Assembly (NCBI RefSeq): GCF_040290245.1
Contig: NZ_PSMQ01000029.1
Span: 1-21,277, forward strand
Direction: 5' to 3'
DNA: 21,277 bases
Source: Thermus_A sp040290245
GTDB taxonomy: Bacteria; Deinococcota; Deinococci; Deinococcales; Thermaceae
Shown: piece by piece, positions 1 through 6,253 of the stretch
Numbering within the stretch: the first letter of the stretch is position 1
Layout: each line of letters opens with the position of its first letter
The notes under the pieces: model-generated
Database searches by the model: none
The model's input: the letters and a program-made list of their open reading frames with translations, nothing else
What the model was told of the DNA's origin: nothing
Program-made: the position numbers and the translations under genes

Positions 1-707
1 TGGAGATCTACGATCCCAAGGCCCCTTGCGACGCCACGGACCGGGACCCCAACCGGCGCTGCAACCCCTCCGAGAGCAAGTACGAGGATCCCACCTACGT
101 CAAAACCCTTCTGGAGACCCCAGGCTGGACGGTTCGGCTGGACACCACCTGGAGCTACCTGGACGTGGACAGCCTGCGCTTCCGCACGAAGGGCTATGAG
201 GCCAGCCTGGCCACCGGCTTGGGCCTGTCTTTGCCCGACACCGGGGGGCGGAGCTTCTTCATCCCGGTGGTCCTCACGGGCAAGACCTACCTCCCCCTGG
301 ACGAAACCGGGCGGCAGGCCCTGGCCCTCCGGCTCTCCACGGGCACCCTTCTGGGCTCCCCACCCCAGAGCGAGCGGTTCTACCTTTCGGGAAGCGGTGC
401 GGAGGCCTTCACCCTAAGGGGGTACGAGGACCGGAAGTACAGCGGCCTCTCCTTCGCCACCTCCAGCCTGGAGTACCGGTACGACTTCAACCTCTCCCCA
501 GAAGGGGGGACGAACCTTTACGGCATCCTCTTCGGCGACCTAGGCCTTGCGGACAACACCAATGGGGTGAAGTGGAGCCTGGGGTTGGGCTTCCAGCTGG
601 ATCTGGACGTCTTCGGGGCCCTCCTTCCCTCCTTGCGCCTAGACTACGCCTTCAGCCCGGAGAACCCCACGGGAAAGCTTCACTTCCGCATCGGCCCCAT
701 GTTCTAA
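1..707 (+). CDS. bamA: BamA/Omp85-family outer-membrane protein, 5'-truncated
   Basis: Partial gene entering from the left edge; the frame is open from base 3, so about 234 C-terminal residues are present. The protein would insert beta-barrel proteins into the outer membrane. What shows this: alternating aromatic/polar beta-strand pattern, the segment FTLRGYEDRKYSG, which fits the conserved RGF/RGY motif of barrel loop 6 in Omp85 proteins, a late strand reading YGILFGDLGLADN, and a C-terminal Phe (HFRIGPMF) typical of the barrel closing strand. The first visible residues form an Asp/Asn/Pro-rich stretch with two cysteines (C-x10-C), probably a surface loop. The internal GTG at 165 is not a real start, because homologous sequence continues upstream of it. 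The N-terminal POTRA domains lie outside the window. A TamA-like paralogue cannot be excluded from this part alone. Confidence 0.85.
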   Translation, partial: EIYDPKAPCDATDRDPNRRCNPSESKYEDPTYVKTLLETPGWTVRLDTTWSYLDVDSLRFRTKGYEASLATGLGLSLPDTGGRSFFIPVVLTGKTYLPLDETGRQALALRLSTGTLLGSPPQSERFYLSGSGAEAFTLRGYEDRKYSGLSFATSSLEYRYDFNLSPEGGTNLYGILFGDLGLADNTNGVKWSLGLGFQLDLDVFGALLPSLRLDYAFSPENPTGKLHFRIGPMF

Positions 708-720
708 AGTAGAGGTGTCC

Positions 721-1029
721 ATGAAGGCCTACCTGGGCCTATATACGGCGCGGCTGGAAACCCCGGCACGCAGCCTCAAGGAGAAGCGGGCCCTCATTAA
801 ACCCGCCCTGGAGCGGCTCAAGGCCCGCTTCCCCGTCTCGGCGGCCCGGCTTTACGGCCTGGACACCTGGAACTACGAGGTGGTGGGCTTCGCCCTTTTA
901 GGCAACGACCCCCACTGGGTGGAAGAGACCCTACGGCAGGCCGCGGCCTTCCTCTCCGCCCAGGGGGGGTTCGTGGTGGCCTTGGAGGAGGTCCACCTCG
1001 AGGCCTTGGAGCTGGACGGCCTGGTCTAA
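721..1029 (+). CDS. DUF503 family protein (YlxP-like)
   Basis: Small cytoplasmic protein of 102 residues. The N-terminal pattern (a beta strand, then ARSLKEKRALIKPALERLKARF) is the hallmark of the DUF503/YlxP family, whose members are often found near ribosome or translation genes. The biochemical role is not established. I prefer the ATG at 721, with AGAGGTG just upstream, because family members start a few residues before the first strand; a GTG at 715 in the same frame would add two residues. It follows the bamA stop by 13 nt, so the two may be co-transcribed. Its stop overlaps the thiolase stop on the other strand by 3 nt, leaving no room for a terminator between the convergent genes. Confidence 0.8.
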   Translation: MKAYLGLYTARLETPARSLKEKRALIKPALERLKARFPVSAARLYGLDTWNYEVVGFALLGNDPHWVEETLRQAAAFLSAQGGFVVALEEVHLEALELDGLV

Positions 1030-2216
1030 ACCAGCTCCACCGCGATCGCCGTGGAACCCCCGGTCCCGTGGCAGATGGCGGCGAGCCCACGGGTCTTCCC
1101 TGTGGCTTGCAAGGCGTTGAGGAGGGTGACCAGGATGCGTGCCCCGCTTGCCCCGATGGGGTGGCCTATGGCCACCGCCCCTCCGTACACATTGAGCCGC
1201 TCGTACGGCACCTTAAGGAGCCGGTGGAAAAGGACGTTGTTCAGGGCGAAGGCCTCGTTGTTCTCAAACAGGTCAAACTCCTCCACCCGCATCCCAAGCC
1301 GGTCCAGAAGGCGCTTCACCGCGGGGATCGGGGCTTCGGGGAAGCGCCAGGCCTCCCCCGCTGCCCAGCTTCCCCCCAGGATGCGGGCGATGGGCCTAAG
1401 GCCGTGGGCCTTCACCGCGTCCGCGCTGGCGAGGAGAAGGGCCGCCGCCCCGTCGGAGATCTGGCTGCTGTTCCCCGCGGTCAGAACCCCGTCCTTCCGG
1501 AAAGCGGGCCTCAAGGCGGCCAGGGACTCCTGGGTGGTCTCGGGCCGGAGGCCCTCATCCCTTTCCACCCGCTCCACCCCCTTTTTCCCTGGCACCTCCA
1601 CCGGAACGATCTCCCGGGCGAAGAAGCCCCGCTGGGTGGCTTCCAGGGCCCGGGCGTGGGAAAGGTAGGCGGCCTCGTCCACCTCCGCCCGAGAAACCCC
1701 GTAGTCCGAGGCCAGCCGCTCCGCCTGCTCCCCCATGGCCTCACCGCTAACGGGGTCGGAAAGGCCATCCCTCAAAAGGAGATCCTGGAGGGTTTCCGGA
1801 GCTCCCATGAGGAACCTGTACCCCCAACGGGCCCGCTGGGAGAGGTAAAACCCTGCCTGGCTCATGGACTCCATCCCCCCCGCCAGGACCAGCTCCGCCT
1901 CCTCGGCCCGGATGGCGGTGGCGGCGTTTAAGACCGCCATCATCCCCGAGGCGCAGACCATGTCCACCGCATACCCGTCCACCTCCTTAGGAATGCCCGC
2001 CTTTAAAGCCGCCTGTCGGGGTAGAAGCTGCCCATGCCCCGCCCGGAGGACGTTGCCAAAGACGTATAGGTCCAACGCCCCCCCCTCTACGCCCGCCCTT
2101 TCCAAGGCCGCCCGCATGGCGTGCGCCCCCAGCTCCACGGGGGAGAGGTCCTTGAAAACCCCTCCAAACCGGCCAATGGGAGTCCTGACCGCGGCTACGA
2201 CATAGGCTTCCCGCAT
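1026..2216 (-). CDS. Thiolase (acetyl-CoA C-acetyltransferase type)
   Basis: 396-residue thiolase, condensing or cleaving acyl-CoA plus acetyl-CoA. The nucleophilic Cys is C88 in VDMVCASGMMAV, the NEAF box is at 320-323, the catalytic His is H352 in GHPIGASGAR, and the second Cys is C382 in CHGTGGSTA. The C-terminal box differs from the CIGGGQG form of many biosynthetic thiolases, but variants with CHGTGG occur. Length is normal for the family. The start is an ATG with GGAGGGAGG upstream, 15 nt after the scpA stop, so it probably ends the trpS-scpA-thiolase unit. The sequence does not separate a biosynthetic acetoacetyl-CoA role from beta-oxidation. No partner beta-oxidation gene is next to it. 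Confidence 0.92.
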   Translation of the reverse strand: MREAYVVAAVRTPIGRFGGVFKDLSPVELGAHAMRAALERAGVEGGALDLYVFGNVLRAGHGQLLPRQAALKAGIPKEVDGYAVDMVCASGMMAVLNAATAIRAEEAELVLAGGMESMSQAGFYLSQRARWGYRFLMGAPETLQDLLLRDGLSDPVSGEAMGEQAERLASDYGVSRAEVDEAAYLSHARALEATQRGFFAREIVPVEVPGKKGVERVERDEGLRPETTQESLAALRPAFRKDGVLTAGNSSQISDGAAALLLASADAVKAHGLRPIARILGGSWAAGEAWRFPEAPIPAVKRLLDRLGMRVEEFDLFENNEAFALNNVLFHRLLKVPYERLNVYGGAVAIGHPIGASGARILVTLLNALQATGKTRGLAAICHGTGGSTAIAVELV

Positions 2217-2231
2217 GCCTCCCTCCGGGCC

Positions 2232-2864
2232 CTATCCTACCCCAATCTGCCGCCTCGGCTCCACGTAAAGCTCGGCAAAGGGCTTCTCTTGGAAGAGGAA
2301 AACCTCCTCGAGGCGAGCCGCCTCCAAAAGGGCCGCGAACCCCACCGCCTTCTCCGGCCAGGTGGAAAGGGGGAGCTCGGAAAACCGCCGCTTCCCGGTA
2401 AGGAAGGTGCGAATCCGGGCCCAAACCTCCCTGAGGCCAACCTCCTCTTTGGGTAGGAGGAGCACCACCCGGCGAAAGGCCAAAGCCGCACGGGCCAAGG
2501 CGGTTTTGGGCATGCAAAGCCTTCTCGACAAGGGCGGGGGGGAGACGGGAAGAACACGGCTCCGCTTGCGCGCCCGCTCTTCTAAGAAGGCCACCGCCTG
2601 GGAGAGGTCCACCAAAACCTGGACCAAGGCCACCTCCTTCTCTTCAGCCTCCCCCCAGGTGGCCTCGGGCCGGAGTTTGTAAACCAGGAGTTCCGCGAGG
2701 AAGGGGAGAAGCTCCGCCCGCGCCTTCAGGTCCTCGGGCAGCTGGGCCAGGGCCTGGTCGATGAGGGAGAGGAGGGGAAGGCTCCCCGGACGAAGCCTGC
2801 CCCGTTTCAAGGCCTCCTTAAGCTCGAGCGGGCTCCCCTCAAACCCTTCAAACCGAAGCCGCAT
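2232..2864 (-). CDS. scpA: Segregation and condensation protein A
   Basis: 210 residues, somewhat short for ScpA (often about 240-260). It has the N-terminal FEGFEGSPLELKEAL pattern that corresponds to FEGPLDLLL, a helical segment with LLPFLAELLVYKLRP (the conserved helix preceding the linker), and a C-terminal winged-helix-like part reading VGFAALLEAARLEEVFLFQEKPFAELYV. ScpA is the kleisin that bridges Smc heads and joins ScpB in chromosome condensation and segregation. The start ATG lies inside the 3' end of trpS (17-nt overlap), implying translational coupling. The usual partner scpB is not next to it; the next gene is a thiolase. The identification rests on pattern recognition of a divergent family. 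Confidence 0.8.
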   Translation of the reverse strand: MRLRFEGFEGSPLELKEALKRGRLRPGSLPLLSLIDQALAQLPEDLKARAELLPFLAELLVYKLRPEATWGEAEEKEVALVQVLVDLSQAVAFLEERARKRSRVLPVSPPPLSRRLCMPKTALARAALAFRRVVLLLPKEEVGLREVWARIRTFLTGKRRFSELPLSTWPEKAVGFAALLEAARLEEVFLFQEKPFAELYVEPRRQIGVG

Positions 2865-3879
2865 ACACCGGCACCCGACCCGGCCTCAGAAGACCGATCT
2901 TCTCCCGCACCTCCTCCATGGTGGAAGCAGCCACGGTCCGGGCCCGGCGTGCCCCTTCCAAAAGGGCGTCCATCACGTACCCAGGGTCCTTGCGCAGGGC
3001 TTCTGCCCGCTCCCGTATCGGCCTTAGGGTGCGCATCATGTGCTCAAAGAGGATCTCCTTCACCACCAGCGTCCCCACCCCTGCCCGGCGGTACTCCTCC
3101 TTTAGCGCCTCCACAAGCTCCAAAGGCGCGAAGTAGGAAAGGTAGGTGAAGACCACGGTCCTTTCCGGGTCCCCCGGATCGGAGAGCCGGATGCGCTGGG
3201 GGTCGTCGGGGAGGTGGCGGATCTTCTCCCAGAGGCTGTTCTCGTCCTCCAAAAGACCGATGGTGTTCCCCAAGGACTTGCTCATCTTAGCCTTGCCGTC
3301 CGTCCCGGGAACGCGGGGGGCGTTGGGGTTTAGGTAGGCCTGGGGCTCGGGAAAGGTCTCGCCGAAGAGGCCGTTGAAGCGGCGGGCGATCTCCCGGGTG
3401 AGCTCCAGGTGCTGGAGCTGATCCTCCCCCACGGGGACGGTGTCCGCCTTGTAGACCAGGATGTCCGCCGCCTGAAGCACCGGGTACATGAGGAGGCCGG
3501 CCCCGATGAGCTCACCCGAACCCAGCCTGGCCGCCTTGTCCTTGAACTGGGTCATGCGGGTCAGGTCCCCCAAAGGGGTAAGGGTGGTGAAAACCCACGA
3601 GAGCTCTGTGTGCTCGGGCACATGGGACTGGACAAACAAGGTGACCTTCTCCGGGTCCAGCCCCGCGGCGATGTTCACCAAAGCCGCCTCAAAGGTGCGC
3701 TGGGCCAAAAGATCCCTATCGTAGGCGGCGGGATTGGTCAGGGCGTGGTAGTCCACGATGCAGAAAAAGGCCTCCTTGCCCAGCCTCTCCCCCAGCTCCA
3801 CCCACTGCTTGATGGCCCCCAGGTAGTTGCCGATGTGGATCTCCCCCGTGGGCTGGATGCCGGAAAGAACCCGCTTCAT
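2848..3879 (-). CDS. trpS: Tryptophanyl-tRNA synthetase
   Basis: 343-residue class I synthetase that charges tRNA-Trp with tryptophan in the cytoplasm. The HIGH-type signature is HIGN at residues 15-18, the KMSKS loop is at 198-202, and the segment YPVLQAADIL with GEDQLQHLELTREIARRFN is diagnostic of TrpRS. The frame stays open upstream into the tRNA gene, but the ATG at 3879 is the real start because MKRVLSGIQPTGEIHIGN matches the family N terminus exactly. There is no ribosome-binding site before it; a TAGCAT box seven nt upstream suggests a leaderless message. No tryptophan attenuator is visible. It overlaps scpA by 17 nt. Confidence 0.95.
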   Translation of the reverse strand: MKRVLSGIQPTGEIHIGNYLGAIKQWVELGERLGKEAFFCIVDYHALTNPAAYDRDLLAQRTFEAALVNIAAGLDPEKVTLFVQSHVPEHTELSWVFTTLTPLGDLTRMTQFKDKAARLGSGELIGAGLLMYPVLQAADILVYKADTVPVGEDQLQHLELTREIARRFNGLFGETFPEPQAYLNPNAPRVPGTDGKAKMSKSLGNTIGLLEDENSLWEKIRHLPDDPQRIRLSDPGDPERTVVFTYLSYFAPLELVEALKEEYRRAGVGTLVVKEILFEHMMRTLRPIRERAEALRKDPGYVMDALLEGARRARTVAASTMEEVREKIGLLRPGRVPVYAASV

Positions 3880-3886
3880 ACCGTCT

Positions 3887-3892
3887 ATGCTA
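3887..3892 (-). promoter_or_regulatory. Putative -10 box of trpS, leaderless start
   Basis: On the minus strand, TAGCAT is followed by 7 nt and then the trpS ATG, the spacing expected when transcription starts at or beside the start codon. No convincing -35 is found 16-19 nt upstream; a TTGACC lies 25 nt upstream, which is too far. The same TAGCAT box sits 6 nt before the hxlR start. Confidence 0.35.
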
Positions 3893-3928
3893 CGCCAGGG
3901 CCGGCCGGGAAGGAAGGGGTCAAAAGTG

Positions 3929-3948
3929 AAAAGCCCCCCTGCGGGGGC
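3929..3948 (-). terminator. Rho-independent terminator after tRNA-Leu
   Basis: Read on the minus strand: a GCCCCC/GGGGGC stem with a four-base GCAG loop, followed by TTTTCACTTTTG. It starts 4 nt after the tRNA CCA end, so it would end the tRNA transcript before trpS. Confidence 0.75.
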
Positions 3949-3952
3949 CTTC

Positions 3953-4039
3953 TGGTGCCGGGGGCGGGACTTGAACCCGCACGCCCTTGCGGGCACATGA
4001 CCCTGAATCATGCGCGTCTCCCTATTCCGCCACCCCGGC
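3953..4039 (-). tRNA. tRNA-Leu (anticodon CAG)
   Basis: 87 nt including an encoded CCA. Acceptor stem GCCGGGG pairs with CCCCGGC; the anticodon arm is CATGA-TTCAGGG-TCATG, giving anticodon CAG, which reads CUG. A long variable arm (GCCCGCAAGGGC) marks a class II tRNA, and the T arm is GCGGG-TTCAAGT-CCCGC. It has its own promoter and terminator and lies divergent from the leucine operon. CUG is probably a heavily used Leu codon here, so this should be a major isoacceptor. No duplicated 3' end or integrase was seen that would mark it as an integration site. Confidence 0.97.
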
Positions 4040-4053
4040 GAGACGCAAGGCTT

Positions 4054-4082
4054 ATGTTAGAGGCTCAAAGGGGGTTCGTCAA
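4054..4082 (-). promoter_or_regulatory. tRNA-Leu promoter
   Basis: On the minus strand: TTGACG (4082-4077), 17-nt spacer, TAACAT (4059-4054), then 14 nt to the first base of the mature tRNA. This is a near-consensus housekeeping promoter. Its -35 box forms one half of a palindrome with the -35 box of the divergent leu promoter. Confidence 0.8.
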
Positions 4083-4085
4083 GTC

Positions 4086-4114
4086 TTGACCCAGGGCCCC
4101 TTTGCCTTTAGGCT
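4086..4114 (+). promoter_or_regulatory. leu operon promoter
   Basis: TTGACC (4086-4091), 17-nt spacer, TAGGCT (4109-4114). Predicted transcription start is about 4121, so the ATG of the leader peptide at 4123 is almost at the 5' end of the RNA and would be translated as a leaderless message. Confidence 0.75.
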
Positions 4115-4122
4115 AAGGGGCA

Positions 4123-4170
4123 ATGCGGCGGAGCGCGGCCCTAGTCCTAAGCCCGGGGTGCCCGGGCTAG
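4123..4170 (+). CDS. leu operon leader peptide (15 aa, with Leu-Val-Leu codons)
   Basis: A 15-codon ORF reading MRRSAALVLSPGCPG and ending in TAG. The codons CTA GTC CTA (Leu-Val-Leu, 4141-4149) lie directly before the first of two GC-rich hairpins. CTA should be rare in such a GC-rich genome, so slow supply of charged tRNA-Leu (or tRNA-Val) would stall the ribosome there. Position right after the promoter, the small size, branched-chain codons and the downstream terminator-like hairpin together fit a ribosome-mediated attenuator. The stop codon falls in the 3' arm of hairpin 1, as in classic leaders. I recall that attenuation has been discussed for Thermus leucine genes, but cannot verify it here. 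Confidence 0.65.
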   Translation: MRRSAALVLSPGCPG

Positions 4171-4171
4171 G
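4146..4171 (+). promoter_or_regulatory. Hairpin 1 of the leu leader (1:2 stem)
   Basis: AGCCCGGG (4150-4157) pairs perfectly with CCCGGGCT (4161-4168) around loop GTG; CCT and AGG can extend the stem beyond one bulged A. Its 3' arm contains CCCGGG, which can alternatively pair with the CCCGGG in the 5' arm of the next hairpin, giving an antiterminator option when a ribosome stalls at 4141-4149. Confidence 0.6.
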
Positions 4172-4188
4172 GTGGCGCGATGGCCGTA

Positions 4189-4219
4189 CCCCCCGGGCCG
4201 AGGCCCGGGGGACTTGTTT
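4189..4219 (+). terminator. leu attenuator terminator hairpin
   Basis: CCCCCGGGC (4190-4198) pairs with GCCCGGGGG (4203-4211) around a CGAG tetraloop, followed by ACTTGTTT. The T run is interrupted, so it may be a leaky terminator, as expected for attenuation. It ends just before the AAGGAGG ribosome-binding site of leuC (4220-4226). Confidence 0.6.
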
Positions 4220-4232
4220 AAGGAGGCAGGGA

Positions 4233-5645
4233 ATGGGGAAAAACCTTTACGAGAAAGTCTGGGAAGCCCACGAGGTGAGGAAGCTCCGAAACGGCATGAG
4301 CCAGCTCTTTATAGACCTTCACCTCCTGCACGAGGTAACGAGCCCCCAGGCCTTTGGGATGCTCAAGGACCTGGGCCTGAAGGTCCGGTACCCCCACCGC
4401 ACCTTCGCCACCGTGGACCATATCGTCCCCACCCACGACCGCACGGAGCCCTTTCAGGACCCCCTGGCCCAGGCCATGCTCGAGGCCCTGCGGCAAAACA
4501 CGAAAGCGCACGGGATCACCTTCTTCGACCTGGGCTCGGGACACCAGGGGATCGTCCACATCGTGGGCCCCCAGGAGGGCCTGACCCAGCCGGGGATGAC
4601 CATCGCCTGCGGGGATTCCCACACCTCCACCCACGGGGCCTTCGGGGCGATCGCCTTCGGCATAGGCACCACCCAGGTTAGGGATGTCCTCGCCACCCAG
4701 ACCCTCGCGGCGCAGAAGCTCAAGGTGCGCCGCATCCAGATCGAAGGCCGGCTCGGCCCCGGGGTCTATGCCAAGGACGTCATCCTCCAGATCATCCGCA
4801 CCCTGGGGGTCAAGGGGGGCTTAGGCTACGCCTACGAGTACGGGGGAAGCACGGTGGAGGCCATGGACATGGAAAGCCGCATGACGCTCTGCAACATGTC
4901 CATTGAAGGGGGCGCCCGGGTGGGGTACGTCAACCCCGATGAGACCACCTTCCAGTACCTTAAGGGCCGCCCCTACGCCCCAAAGGGCACGGCCTGGGAG
5001 GAGGCCATAAAGCGCTGGAAGGGCTTTGCCTCTGATCCGGACGCGGTCTACGACGATCTGGTCACCTTCCGGGCGGAAGAGATTGCCCCCGTCGTAACCT
5101 GGGGGGTCAACCCCGGCCAGGCCATCCCCATAGACGGCCGCATCCCCCTCCTGGAGGAACTCCCGGAGGAGGAGCGGGCCCAGGCGGAAGAGGCCTTGGC
5201 CTACATGGGGTTAAAACCCGGCCAGCCCATCAAGGGCGTGCCCATCCAGGTGGCCTTCATCGGAAGCTGCACCAACGCCAGGCTTTCCGACCTGAGGGAG
5301 GTGGCCCGCTATCTGAAGGGGCACAAGGTGAAAAAGGGGGTACGGGCCCTGGTGGTGCCGGGTTCGGAATGGATCGCCCAGAAAGCCGAGGAGGAGGGCC
5401 TCGCGGAGGTCTTCCGCGAGGCGGGGTTTGAGTGGCGGAATCCGGGGTGTTCCATGTGCTTGGCCATGAACCCGGACCGGCTGCAAGGGGATGAGCTCGC
5501 CGCCTCGAGCTCGAACCGGAACTACAAGGGCCGGATGGGAAGCCCAAGGGGACGGACGGTCCTCATGAGCCCGGTCATGGTGGCGGCGGCGGCGGTGGCG
5601 GGCGAGATCGCGGACGCCCGGGAGGTCTTCGGCATCCGGAGGTAA
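4233..5645 (+). CDS. leuC: 3-isopropylmalate dehydratase, large subunit
   Basis: 470 residues. It isomerises 2-isopropylmalate to 3-isopropylmalate in leucine synthesis, together with LeuD. The three [4Fe-4S] cysteines are C346 (FIGSCTNAR) and C406/C409 (NPGCSMCLAMNPD), matching aconitase-family spacing. Other family blocks are VDHIVPTHDR, GDSHTSTHGAFGA and SSNRNYKGRMGSP. The frame is open well upstream into the leader and beyond, but the ATG at 4233 has an ideal AAGGAGG site and gives the normal N terminus. First structural gene of the operon; leuD begins 2 nt after its stop. A homoaconitase of lysine biosynthesis is a related alternative, but leuD-leuB linkage and the leader argue for leucine. 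Confidence 0.95.
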   Translation: MGKNLYEKVWEAHEVRKLRNGMSQLFIDLHLLHEVTSPQAFGMLKDLGLKVRYPHRTFATVDHIVPTHDRTEPFQDPLAQAMLEALRQNTKAHGITFFDLGSGHQGIVHIVGPQEGLTQPGMTIACGDSHTSTHGAFGAIAFGIGTTQVRDVLATQTLAAQKLKVRRIQIEGRLGPGVYAKDVILQIIRTLGVKGGLGYAYEYGGSTVEAMDMESRMTLCNMSIEGGARVGYVNPDETTFQYLKGRPYAPKGTAWEEAIKRWKGFASDPDAVYDDLVTFRAEEIAPVVTWGVNPGQAIPIDGRIPLLEELPEEERAQAEEALAYMGLKPGQPIKGVPIQVAFIGSCTNARLSDLREVARYLKGHKVKKGVRALVVPGSEWIAQKAEEEGLAEVFREAGFEWRNPGCSMCLAMNPDRLQGDELAASSSNRNYKGRMGSPRGRTVLMSPVMVAAAAVAGEIADAREVFGIRR

Positions 5646-5647
5646 AC

Positions 5648-6253
5648 ATGCTGGAAAAACTCACCCAGATCAAGGGACGAGCGGTGCCTTTAAGGGGGGA
5701 GGACATCGACACAGACCGGATCATCCCGGCCCGGTTCATGAAGGTCCTCACCTTTGAAGGCCTGGGCCAGTATCTTTTCTACGACGAGAGGTTTGACGAG
5801 AAGGGCCACCCCAAGCCCCACCCCTTGAACGACCCTCGGTACCAAGGGGCAAACCTCCTTTTGGTAGAGGCGGGCTTCGGTTCGGGCTCGAGCCGGGAGC
5901 ACGCCCCCCAGGCCATCAAGCGGGCGGGGTTCAAGGCCATCGTCGGGGAGAGCTTCGCAGAAATCTTTTTCAGCAACGCCACCGCCATCGGCCTGCCTTG
6001 TGTCACCCTGGCCCCGGAGGATCTCGGGGTTCTTTTCAAGATGGTGGAGGCCGAGCCGGATCTGGAGCTCGAGGTGGACCTGGTCCAAAAGGAGGTCCGG
6101 GCCAAGGACCGGGTCTTTCCCCTTTCCATCCCGGAAGGGGCGCGGGAGGCCCTTACCCAGGGGGTTTGGGACCCCATCGGGGAGCTTCTCGAGGCGGAAC
6201 CGCTTCTGGACGAGTTTGACCGGAGGCTCCCCTACCCCAGGAGGGAAGGATGA
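5648..6253 (+). CDS. leuD: 3-isopropylmalate dehydratase, small subunit
   Basis: 201 residues, the usual length for the bacterial long-form LeuD (AcnD swivel domain). Motifs: DIDTDRIIPARFMK near residues 19-32 and the substrate-binding GSGSSREHAP at 78-87. It forms the heterodimeric isomerase with LeuC. It starts 2 nt after leuC and its TGA overlaps the leuB ATG by 4 nt, so the three genes are translationally linked. Confidence 0.95.
   Translation: MLEKLTQIKGRAVPLRGEDIDTDRIIPARFMKVLTFEGLGQYLFYDERFDEKGHPKPHPLNDPRYQGANLLLVEAGFGSGSSREHAPQAIKRAGFKAIVGESFAEIFFSNATAIGLPCVTLAPEDLGVLFKMVEAEPDLELEVDLVQKEVRAKDRVFPLSIPEGAREALTQGVWDPIGELLEAEPLLDEFDRRLPYPRREG

Noticed and set aside
3077..3930. TTGACC near 3920 as the -35 of trpS
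   Set aside because: It is 25 nt from the TAGCAT box, too far for a working promoter.
3880..4011. N-terminal extension of trpS up to 4011
   Set aside because: This stretch holds the tRNA-Leu gene and its terminator; MKRVLSGIQPTGE at 3879 is the family start.
3953..4039. tRNA-Leu as an integration site for a mobile element
   Set aside because: No integrase, no repeated tRNA 3' end and ordinary housekeeping genes on both sides.
3987..4232. Upstream extension of leuC
   Set aside because: It crosses the tRNA gene, both promoters and the leader; the ATG at 4233 has an ideal ribosome-binding site and normal N terminus.
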